From Polytrichum commune (Eukaryota > Streptophyta > Polytrichopsida > Polytrichales > Polytrichaceae), in contig OX485805.1 in the NCBI GenBank assembly GCA_950295325.1, positions 21,627,501 to 21,687,500 on the forward strand: a stretch of DNA of 60,000 nucleotides, written 5' to 3'. The translations under genes were made by a program, and so were the position numbers. A model generated the notes under the pieces. The model saw only the letters and a program-made list of their open reading frames with translations. It was not told where the DNA came from and did no database searches. Within the stretch, counting starts at the first letter, position 1. Every line of letters starts with the position of its first letter. This document shows, one piece after another, positions 22,139 through 33,562 of the stretch.

Positions 22139-25100
22139 TGAAAATTGTAAGTACATGCATTGAGATGCGGGTTTGCACAATAAAACCAAATGGGTCAGGT
22201 TGACTCCTACCCCCTTTTATGTGGGTGTTATTTCCTTGATAAATCCAAATTGGAGTATCATCTTGTTGTAGATTTGGCACACTGGAGGTGCAACTAGTGT
22301 GGATCCTGCCAATGCCCATCCCTTAGACGTGCTCCTTTCTTCAATAAGTAAAGAAGCTTCATATTAAGTGTTTCTTAAAGTGGTCATCACCATTGATGAT
22401 GTCCCTTGTTATAGCCAGTTTTTAAATGCAAACCAAAACCAAACTTTGAGAATTGATTTGTTGAGTTGGCTAAGTAATGAGTCTCTTAGTTTGATGGATC
22501 GTAAATAGTAGTAAATTGTTTTGGAGGTATCTTGTTTAAGTTTTGAGACTTTTGAGATGATTTTGTTGTCTGGCTTTATGATGTGCAACCATTTGCAAAC
22601 TTGTCTTTCGAATGCTTTGAGGGGCGCAAGAGGTTCGTCTCAAATGAAACCAACGTACCGACCGGCTCCAGAACCACGTAAGGTGGTGTCAAATATATTC
22701 TCTTGTTCAAGCACATTTTCTACTTCATTTGTCGTGGCGACAATGTTAAACACCTCAACATATGCGTCGGGGATTGGTGCCATTGTCAGAAATTGGATGC
22801 GGATGTTTATTGTGATGTGTTGAACATAGGTGGTATGACTATAAATGGCATTGTTGTACTACTAGGCCATGGCTAGTATTGTGGAAAAGTTGGTTGTGTG
22901 GGTGGAACAAAATCGCCTTGGGTTGGTAATGGCAATTATATTGTAGGATTTGGTAGTACATTGGGTTGCAGTTTGTATCGGTAGTGGACTAGTAGATGAA
23001 GGTTATGTGGTGTTTATTATGTCTATTTGGAATAAAGCTTGCTTCCTTCCTTTGTTTCAAATCACTTGAACAACTTTTCTAATATAAAAATATTTTTAGT
23101 GATGTCTCCCATATAGATCTTACATGAATATTTCCATGATCTCTAGGTTTGGGGAGGTTGTTGTTGGTGGTTGTTTGTTGTTTTTCTCCATGTTTTCTGT
23201 ATATTCCTCCATGGACTTTTTCATGAATCAATACGGTTGTGCTTTAATGAGAAGTGTCATGAATCCATCCCCAATATAGTTGTTAAAATGTTAAGGATGT
23301 AGTAAAATCAAAGATGATCCATAAACACAAATTGAGCATGTGCGAAACATCATGAATGAATAAGGATGCTTTGTATTCATATATATGACACAACAATGTT
23401 ACAAATGTTGGCGGTACTCCACACAAGGAGTCCTCTAAATTGCATATCACTATGCAAAGTGAACTTAGTTGAGACTATACCACAACCGTTAACCTGGAAT
23501 TTATATAAGTGGTTCAAGTTGGGCAAGTTGTGGGTACCTCTTCTCCTAGCCACATAGTTACAATCTTATTATATCCTTAACCCTTCACCTGCTAGAAACT
23601 CCTACGTGGTAAACTTTGTCTAATCTATGTGATAAAATATGTCTTACCTATGTGGTAAACCTACTTATTACTATTAGTTGTTGTAACTTTCCAAATTTTG
23701 GTTAACGCTTATCTATTTGTACTTGTACATTCGATTATAAGAGTGGCCTTTGTATGTAAGCAATAATGTTCATTTTGGGTGTATTCTCTTGTTTAAGTGG
23801 GCTAGTCCAATTGTTTGGGGTGCAAAAATGCCTTAGGTGCTTCAAGTGTATGTTGTTTAAACGTTAATCCTCTTATATGTATGCAAACTAGTTCAATTTT
23901 ATTGTACATTGATGTTCTAGAGGGTTGGTGCAACCCTTGTTGGCCTGGGATATTTCTAAGTGCTTGAGATGTATGATATGTGCATGTTGATCCTCTCATA
24001 CATGTTGCCAACTTCCCACTTAGTTTGCAGTGTGTGTGGCCACATGTAGAGTGCAAACATAAATTTGAGACCATTTATTCACTTATTGTTTTATCAAAGC
24101 ATACATGTAGCCTTAAATTTCTTTCATTTACAATTAGAAGTTGCCACCCAAACCAACACATAGGTTATGTGCATTCACCAAATACTTGCTCTAATTCATC
24201 TAAATGTAGCCATCCTAAACTCCACCAAAAATCAAGCTCACCACCTTGACTACTTTTGAACTCAACATTATGGCCAAACCTACTACTTTTGTAAATACAA
24301 ATAATAAGGGTTGGTTGGCATTGTCTCCCTCTCCCTCCTTGGTCACAATATTAATTGTATATATCAATAGAATTAGGACGCTCACTGTTACAATGTTAAA
24401 GGAGGCACATTAGGGTCAAGTTCAAACAAACTCCAATGTCAAGCAATCTTATTGCCCAAGAACTTAAAATTGAATACAAGGAGAACTTCATTAAAAGGTA
24501 CTAATAAAACGTAGAATGAAGTGGCATTTATGTAGGATACTTTTGTTGTGTAATGTCATTGGTCTCAATTCAAGGAAGTGCTCCACCCATGTTGGGAAAC
24601 CAATTGGCAAAGAGAGGCCAACTTGCTCAGTATAATGTTATATCTTTCTTGAGTATTTGTTCTTTTGATTCCAAACTCCATACATATGATTGTGCCCTAT
24701 AGAATAATATTTGTATTATAGTGGTATTTGAGAATCAGATTGGTGCATGATTGGAATCGATCTTACATACTATAACATGAATTTTTATAAAAAAATTATG
24801 TGTTACTTAAATACAACAATTTGATTCTAAATATTAGCTAATACATTTTTTAATTTATTTGAGAAAAAATCAATACTACTTTGATACATTGGTGCAAAAC
24901 TAAAAACACGGTAATGCATTATAGCTTAATTGGGCTCACTTATGAACCCAAACTATTGCACTAGGATTCAACATTGGTGATATTGATAGTAGTATTTTAA
25001 TAGATTCTCAAGTCTAGATGACGGGTCCAATGATAAGGGGTTTCCTAGACTTGAACTTCATTATACTCAAACCTCATTATCAACCACAAGTAATAATTTA

Positions 25101-28100
25101 GGTGGCAAATAGTAGAATGGGACTAAAATGGGTAAGGTGGTGGGGGTAAGGGTTGTCACATTTTGAAATAGTATGTGACATGTTTTTGTGCTTTAGTTGG
25201 TGGCTAATTTTGCATGTGTACTACCCCAGATACTAACCTTTACACAAATCTTAAACTATACTAATGGGCTTTATGGTTTGAAGTTGATCATGACATTCTT
25301 TGTTTGTTTGTTTGCAATGCGCCTCAAGGGCTTAATTGCCCTGACCTTTGAGAATCTACAATAAATTCAAACATGACTCAAATCTCATAGTTTCAAATGC
25401 AATAGTATACCCTCGTATTTTCTTACCCCTTCATATTGTTTAGGTTAACTTAAGTCAAGAACAACTAAATCAATATTCTTTAGGTCCAAAAATACTCTAT
25501 GCAATGCAGTGTAATTTGTGGAAGGTCCTATGCTATGTATGACCTACAATGTTGCACATATGACCTACTATGATAAGTAGATGTTTCGTGTTTTGATGTG
25601 ATCATATTACGGTTGTGCAGTTGAGAGCAATATTTAAGCAGGATGTTGTTAGTGTTTTATGATAAACATTTACATGTTTACTGACCGATACTTTGCATAC
25701 ACCTTTAAACAATATGGGTTATGGAAAACCTCCATCCGAGCGAGTAGACAAAGAGGATTTGCCCAAACGACCATAACATTACTTAACTATGTCCTAATGC
25801 ACTTTGGGTTTGGAAATCAACTATGCAACATGCTCTCATTGATCATGGGATTAGCCCCTTTCAAGTCCAATCGACAAGAGTATTGTAACAAAGGGAAGCC
25901 AATATAACCAATATCTATGGTCATCCAGGAGGTGTGTACTTGCATTCTAAGGTTTATGACCTATCCACTAAAATGCACAAAAACACACATTGAAGAGCTT
26001 ATAGTCCTCCAAGAATGCATGGCAATATGCAATTGAAGAATTGTTTTTTTCACTCATATAAGCAATCACAAACTAGTTCTTAAGTACTCATTCAAACCCA
26101 TTTGAAGTAGCATAACAATTGATTGCTTTGAATTTGCTAACCACTTGAGGAAAAATCAAATACCCTCTCCTAAAAACAAAACCTTGTTGAGGTGGACAAG
26201 TTGGCTTGTTGTCCACCTTTAGTTGAACCATGCTTACATCTAGAGTACCACAACAAGCAACAATGAATCACAATGCACAATGGCAAAAATACATAGAGAA
26301 AATCTCATTTCAATTCGATTTGTTGTAAACAAAAAACATATACAAAGCCAAATGTGAGAGTAAGTCTTAAGATTCTTTTGAAATCACTTGATGAAGATCC
26401 CAACAACACACTTTGCAACCTCCATGAGTACCAAATTTTGAAGTGGAAGTTGAATGATGTTGGAGCCCGGAATGTGATTTCCAACTAGATTTTTTTCTTT
26501 CCGCATTTGTGACCTTCTTAGCTTCATAGCGACCTTCCTTGTTGAAGGCTTGGAAGCTTTGCTTCTACCTATCAGGTGAATCAACAACCCATGACCTATG
26601 TATGCAATTACTAGCTTTGAAATTATTACATTATCATGAGCACTAGACCCATACATGGCAAAGCTTGCTCCAATAATTTTGGCTCTTCAATAAGAAAGGG
26701 TGCAAGGTATACATGCTTAGTAATGTTATGATCATATTAATCACCACATGCACATAAGAAATGACTTTTAATTCTACATGTTTGCCTCAAGTGAGAGTGT
26801 TCAAGCTGCTCACACTACAACAATACAACACAAGTGTACATTGTTACACAATCCATTACAATGAGCAATTGGACCTCCGTGCAATACACCTCGTGAATGT
26901 AATGTTGTTGACAATCATATATGCAAACAATGTCAATTATGCCCATGAACGTTTACAAGGTGAGATTTTTTTTTTAATTTTTTTTTTGGGTGCCAACAAT
27001 TTTTTGGTGTGGAGCTACACAATGTAAACCACCTCATCCAAGAATGGATCCCAACTCTCTCTCCCCCCCCCCCCCATCTAAATTGTTGTATAAAACAACT
27101 CAAGTGTACATCAAACTCAAGTAGGTAGTCAAGTTTCTTATAGTAGTCTATGAATGTAGATTACAACACCTTCAATGGGATGTGAAACACTTAGATGTAG
27201 GGAGGCAACCTTGGATGAAGGTTGTTACAAGGCTCCATCTATCATACCATGAGTCTATTTAAGACATTCTTCATGAAAATGTTCAACTAATATTTTTGGG
27301 CATGTAAAGAAATGCATTAGCACTACACTGCTTACAATAACGTTACAATCTAGAAACCCCAAGTCATATTTGTAGTCAAAGTTTCTTTATTTAAGAATAG
27401 CTAAGTTTTATTGTCATGGTGTCACAATAACTTGTCTATATACTGAGAGGGTTAGAAGTGTTTGCAATTTCTAAGCAATAGTTTGAGATTAATCCTAAGA
27501 AGACAAAAATAGTAGTGAGCAGTATAGAAACGAGATGTTATAGTACCCATGCTAGAAAAAATATAGTGGATATTAGAACCAAAAAGCTTTGAAACCATTG
27601 TAGTATTTATAAGGGGAGGAGACCCTTTCCTTGTGATAATGTCGCCCTGAGAGAAGCGCAATGGCCATAGCCAAACTTGCCAAGAGCATGTGAGAGTTCA
27701 TGTGAGGAGGAGACTTAAGATGAAAGTTATAAAGGAAATTTAGAAAGGTTGTTATGGGTGAAGGTGGATTCGAACTCATAATGAGTGACCCGTCCCATCA
27801 AAAGGATAGAAGTGCAAGAGAATTTTTAGGAGGCTAGGGTTGTTGATAGTCTAGGTCGACTAGGCTATAGTGTTAGGGCCAAAAGGCATGTTTATACACA
27901 TGATTGAAATGTTATATATCTTTTCAATTATGTGTTGAATAATAGGTTTGTTGAGTTTTTTTGCTAACAAAGACTATATCCTACCTATATGTATGTGTAC
28001 CCAAGGTTTTGGCAAGGATTGCAACGTAAGATGTTATATGTGCATGATCATTCATGAATGAGATACGTTTGTATACAAGATCTTAAAGAGAATTAAAAGA

Positions 28101-28640
28101 AATATTTAATCTTTTCTAGCAATGCAATTTGGTTTACGATTGATGGCATTAAATGATCATCTTGATTAAGGGAAAAAAACACTAACCCCAATAGGATGAA
28201 AACCGTTTGGAAGACTATGGCCACATGTGACAAAAACTATTCCTAATCAACGACTATTGCCCAAGGGAGCAAGCACGGTCAAGTACATATATAAAAAAAT
28301 GCTCTGGTATATTAAAACCATAATTTTTTTGGTCAAATGCCTAGATTAAATAGCAAAGTGTTGTTTATATTGGATTTTCTCATGAAGTCCTTTATTGTTG
28401 TGTTAGGCACTCAAATATAGAATATCAAGATGAGATCTTCAAAACTTATCATTAAAAGGACCGCTCAAAAGATAATGGCTAAATCCGGTTTTGGATGTAG
28501 ATTTCATGACTTTAAGTATTTTGAAGTTGGATTTTTCCCATATTCCTTGAATTCATTATAAACTTGAGGGCAACACTACAATAATTTGTAGGAAAATATC
28601 CACTTTAATGCAATTTTATCATGTTTTAAACAAAATTTAG
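22139..28640. other. Long AT-rich spacer, no gene identified
   Basis: About 6.5 kb with only short open frames on both strands, none with a recognisable motif. A loose direct repeat occurs at about 23838 and 23961 (TGCTT..A.GTGTATG..., then GTTAATCCTCT or GTTGATCCTCT). A C run lies at about 27063. Some of this may be old transposon sequence that I cannot classify. Confidence 0.4.
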
Positions 28641-28651
28641 ACAATTAATTA

Positions 28652-28685
28652 ATTATATGTATAATTATAATTATAATTATAATTA

Positions 28686-28717
<32 letters not shown>

Positions 28718-28718
28718 C
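28652..28718. repeat. AT-rich microsatellite
   Basis: Six or so ATAATT units pass directly into a (TA)n run. It is a simple sequence repeat with no sign of function. Confidence 0.95.
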
Positions 28719-29205
28719 TTGCACTCCACTTGCACCATCTTCTAAAATATGTAAACTTTCATTGATTTTTTTTTCAACATAAATTGCTTGGCTTTGTAGA
28801 TCAATGTGTTTTTCAAATGCTTATGATTTTTTCATGCACATGTTTCAAAGTTTAGTACATAGTTTTGAATCACTTTACTTAGACCTATCTAGGGAAATGG
28901 AGTTGTGCACTTGATTGTGCTTGCACCCTCAAGCTAAAAATACCTCACAACAACTTAGAAGCATGCCATCAAAGTTTAAGGAGTCTTCAAATAGGCAAAC
29001 TCACATACGATTGAAAGAAACACAAATGAACCTTAAAGAATATAACAAGCAATGTACCTTGTCAATGAGTATTAAAAGGAAAGAGCCTTATAATATTATA
29101 GAATTCCTTAAACAAATGTGACATCAATCCTTATAGACACTATAGAAATCTTCCTTGAAGTTTAAACCTTGGTTATCCTAGTCCATAGCAAAAAACCTAA
29201 CTACA

Positions 29206-29930
29206 TCATCCCTCATGTTGGGTTAGAGAAATTTCTCCAATCGTGGTTACCTTCGTCAAATGCCCCATGAAAATCAACAAATGAAGCACCACTTGATAAT
29301 TGTGATTGGAGTCCCAAGATGGGAGAGTTATTGAGTCCAACAACAACCTATCATCATTTCTATAATTTGGCAAGCACAATGGCACACCATGATCTAATGT
29401 TGCACTACCTACCTCAAACAATGGTGAAGGTGCAACAATTTCTTCTGTAGGCCATAAATGTTCACCTACTATTTTTGCATGCACTTCTTGAGCCATGTCT
29501 AAGCGATCTTGTGGAATGACATTTGCAAGGTTCTTAGGAACTGTTTGATCACCATATTTTGATGTGTGTTGGGAAGGATCATGAGTTTTTTCTTTGACAA
29601 AGGCATAATGGAATGTATTGTATACTCGGAGTTTCCCAATCACAGGGTACCCTAGAAACTGTGTACTCACAATTCTTAGGACACCACATTTGAATCAAGG
29701 GTTTCTCGTACTTTGATTTCCCCCTTATGCCGCATCCCCTACCATATCTTCAACAATGTAATTAACAAATTGAATATCATCTTCACGTTTTGAAAATACT
29801 ACATTTGCTACACATTTATAGGTGGAACCCTTCCCCTACTTCTCCCGAGTCTCATAACCCCTGGCATTCCCTCGAACCACAACCCATACCCTTCTTTTGT
29901 AGTACAAAATGTATAATGCTTCTTGTCATC
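29206..29930 (-). pseudogene. Decayed minus-strand coding region, family unknown
   Basis: The open part (29206 to about 29685) starts after a TGA with no ATG and includes STQFLGYPVIGKLRVYNTFH and KNLANVIPQDRLDMAQEVHA, then SATLDHGVPLCLPNYRNDDR. Extending the same frame upstream through three stops gives YETREK, GKGSTYKCVANVVFSKREDD and IQFVNYIVEDMVGDAA, which look like continued protein sequence. I do not recognise the family. It may be a captured or transposon-encoded exon. Confidence 0.4.
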
Positions 29931-30936
29931 CCCAAGGGGTCCTCCTTAAATGGGTTGTCCTCAGTAAGGTTGCCATTGAAGCACGACCCCATCTCAACTC
30001 ATGCCCCTTTACCAATGCCCTTCGGTAATTTCAAACAATTTATGCACCAATTATGACGTCGAGTGAACAAACTAAAAGTCAACCCATGTCCATGCAAGTC
30101 ACTCTAACCTTGCAAGTTGTTGAAGTAGTTGTGAATGTGTAGGATGCTTGCATTGCAATTTTCCGTAGTGCCACACAATGAGGTAGACATGCACAACTAA
30201 GAGTCCCCAAAAATATATTACAATCTACAAAAACAATAGTAGAAGAGCAAAAAAGGTCTAAGTAATGATGATGCCATGTGTTGCCTGACTCAAGGAGGTT
30301 GGTACTCTAATAGTGTTATGGCACCACAATGATGACAAATCCGCACAAGAACATGGTTAGCACGAGATACCAAACATTTATATATAGCGCATATGCAACA
30401 CACGACATTGGATTGCAAAGCCCCAACAAAGAGATTAATTGTCCCTTACATATGTACGATGGTTGCTCTGATTGCAACCTCAAATTAGGAGAGAAGATGG
30501 TTAGCATGAGACAACAAATTAGGAGAGAATAATCTACAACTCACATTTAGTGCAAACATGCAACTACCATCATGTGCATTGGTGTGCAACAATTATGTGG
30601 AAAATTCAGAAGAGATGGAGGGTACTTCATGTCCTTCACAACCTCATGAGGTTAAATTGCAACATCGCCTATCACATTCGTTTATCATGATGAAGTTGCC
30701 AACATGACTCTAGATACCACTACACTACCTCTAGTGCCCAGGGCACATTTACAGTTGGGGTACCACTTCCGGAATCATGAATCTAATTTTATAGTTGATG
30801 TAAGGCATCCAAACATGCCTTTTAAAAAATGAAGTTCATTTTGTATTATGACAACTCCCTCCCACTAAAAAAATGACACGAAAATAAGATAACCAAAACC
30901 AACTCACAATATAAAATGCAATGCAATGCAATGCCC

Positions 30937-30938
<2 letters not shown>

Positions 30939-30987
<49 letters not shown>
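30939..30987. repeat. (GA)n microsatellite
   Basis: About 24 GA units directly after a short (AATGC)n run at 30916-30935. It lies about 2.6 kb upstream of the HAC start codon. Confidence 0.97.
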
Positions 30988-30989
<2 letters not shown>

Positions 30990-31034
30990 GACTTGCCTTG
31001 CCCTCATGCTCTTCATGTGGATCTGGCATCATGA

Positions 31035-31560
31035 ACAATGTCCATTAAAAAATTTACACAAATCTTATGACAACTTCCTTTCACTAAAAATACAACATGA
31101 CATGAGAAAAAAACGACCTTAAACAAAGACCAAATAAAAACGCAACATTCATAAAAATTGGTCAGAACCAAGGTCCAAAGGGAAGGTTTTAAAAAATTGA
31201 CAGAGAGAGAAAAGAGTATAGAGATCGGAGAATAGAAATAGGGGCAAGAGATGGGTTGGGTCCCATGTAGGCTGCCACATCCTCAAATTCCTCATGAGGA
31301 TGTTGCCACCAACAATAATGTCCATGAAAGCCTAGTCCACCTCATATTGTCACAACCTCCTTTGCAATAAGAATATGGCATGAGAGCAAAGGAACCAAAG
31401 ACCAACCCATGCTCAAAAATTGGTGAAAGAAGGGGAAGGGATTCAAAAGAGGGAGAGGGGGGAGAGACAGAAGGCAGAGTGGAAGGGAAGGGAAGGGAAA
31501 GGAGGAAGGGAAGGGAAGGGAATAGGAAGGGTGGGTCCCGTGCACGCTGCCTTGGCCTGG
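31035..31560. repeat. ~277-bp tandem duplication upstream of HAC
   Basis: Words recur in order with an offset of about 275-280 bp. AATGTCCAT is near 31037 and 31317. TGACAACTTCCTTT near 31069 matches TCACAACCTCCTTT near 31344. GGGTTGGGTCCCATGTAGGC at 31253 matches GGGTGGGTCCCGTGCACGC at 31529. A third, more decayed copy may begin near 30848 (ATGACAACTCCCTCCCACTA). The right copy has an expanded purine tract. Confidence 0.7.
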
Positions 31561-33562
31561 CCTCCCCTCCCCGGTGCTCAGCAACACGGAACAGCAACAA
31601 CAGGGAACGCGAACTTACACGAAGAACACGAACACAACGACGAAGAAGAAACAACACCCATCACAACAAGGCAGGCAGACACTAAGGATTGACTCAATCC
31701 TGCCCCTCGCTGCCTCTCCTGCCTGCCTGCCTGCCTGCCTTCCTCTCTCGCGCTCTGCGCTTAAAACATTCGCTCCCTCCATAACACCATCAACACAGCG
31801 TCATCAACAGGAACGGCAGGGAAAGGAGGGGAGGGAGGGAAACGAGGGAAACAAAAGGAAAGGGAAGGAAAACAAAGCAAAACAAAGCAAAGCAAAGCAA
31901 AGGCAAGGAAAGGAAAAGGAAAAGGAAACAAAGCGAAGAAGGGGAGGGGAGGGTTCAGGTGGTTCTCCGAGGTTTGGAAGCACTTTGTGGGGAGCCGATC
32001 GCGAGGCAGTGGGGGGGGGGCTTGTCGGTTGGCGGGGAGAAGGAGCTAGGAGCGGAGTTTATCTGCGAGTTTGGTGTTGTTTTTTGGTGTTGGGTTTGTT
32101 TGTTTTTATTTGTTAGGTCTTGGGCCGATGATGCACAGGGGGGTGTGGCCCCCGGGGTGCTGCTTGCAGGCCGCTAGTCTTCAACGTGGAATCGGAGGCT
32201 ACCATTACCGAAAGCTCGGGGGCAGGCGCCGCGAGAATCAGAGTGTTTGGAAACAGGGGTAGGGGTTTTTTAGAGTTTATTTTTATTTTTATTTTTAGGG
32301 GCGGTTTTGGTGTGGGGCGGTTCAGGCTTGGTGGCAAACCCTGGGTGGCGTTGCTTCTCTTCTTTTTCTTCGTCGGGGAGGATTTTTGAGGAGGTGATGG
32401 TGATGGTGATGGTGATGGTGGAGGAACCAAATTTGAAAGTGCAGGTGCGATTCTGTTTCAATTTGCCCAGCTTGGATCTCTCCCAAGTTAGATTCTAGGC
32501 ATGGTTTAAGGCGGGATGGATGATGGGAACTGCGTATGCCATAGCCCCATAAGTCCCAGATTTGGAGGCTCGCCCCTGGCAATTCCACTTCACCTCGTAT
32601 GCAATGCTACCTCTGACTCCAAAATCTCTCGGAATTCCATGGCTTTTCCATGACCACTAATAGCCAGCCACTTCCATCCGCGTTCAGTCATGACCGAGGG
32701 TGAAGGAACCAGTCAAATTTTTGCTCCATCCATTTCCTTTTGGGAGGTGGAAATGCGACATTTCGGTTTACATCGGTCCTTGGCTTACATCATCTCTTTT
32801 TATCTCTGGCTCTCCTCTCCAAGGACCGCGGTTAAGTTAGGCAACTTCTCATGCTACATCACTACCTTCTTCTTTTTGTTCTGACTTGATGAAAGCCCTC
32901 TCAAATTCTTACTGCTGCAGCACCTGAGATCGAACCCCTGCTCTTGAGTGGAACAGGCAATCACAGCGCTTCCAGATGCGGCCTCAATTGAGATTGGGTG
33001 TGTTTTTAAGAAACGGACTCGATGCCTTGGTTGGGACGAGTCGCAGAATTTGGTGTTAGAGTGTAGGGAAATAGCAATTGGGTCATGTTGATGATGCACG
33101 GCTTGCACGAGGTATGGGTAGTATAAATGCAGGTTTTTCCATGGATTTTGATTGACATCAACACTGCTGACAAAAATACTGGATGAATGCTTAGAAGGGT
33201 TACTTGGTGGGCGCCTTGGTTGCAGGTTTGAGTGGAATTGGGTTACAGGAGGAAAACAGGGAAGGAAGTGCAAGCTTTAGAATAGGATAAATAAGGCAAG
33301 GAGCAGGAGCTTGGATAAATGGGAAATTGGGCTGGTAGGAGCTGGAAATGCATGTTCTGGAGCATGAGGATGAGCAGGAGCAGGAATGGGCAGCAGGAAA
33401 ACTTATAAGGATGCAACTTCGGGTGTGTAATCGGAGGGGCAGAGTTAGAAGGCTAGGCAACAGGTAGATGGAGTGGGCAGGCACATAATTTTAGTTTTAG
33501 TAGGACCTCAAAAACAGGGGGAGGTAGAAGAAGGATTCGGAAAACACAACAGGGGTTCAGAA
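31420..33562 (+). promoter_or_regulatory. Probable promoter and 5' UTR region of the HAC gene
   Basis: The stretch changes from AT-rich spacer to G+C-richer, strongly purine-biased DNA: GGGAAG and GGAAA runs at 31420-31540 and 31805-31960, then GGGGAGGGGAGGG near 31939. Also present are CTGC repeats at 31718-31741, (GGTGAT)n at 32392-32424 and CT runs. GA/CT-rich DNA is common in plant core promoters and 5' UTRs. A plausible 5' UTR acceptor, AATTTTAGTTTTAG, ends at 33500. The transcription start and leader introns cannot be fixed from sequence alone. Confidence 0.5.

Noticed and set aside
27755-27800. GGATTCGAACTC resembling a tRNA T arm
   Set aside because: The flanking bases do not pair into a T stem and no acceptor or anticodon arm can be drawn.
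31292-31685. Open frames on both strands in the purine-rich region
   Set aside because: Low-complexity GGGAAG repeats remove stops in several frames; the products are simple Arg/Gly/Lys or Ser/Pro/Leu strings.
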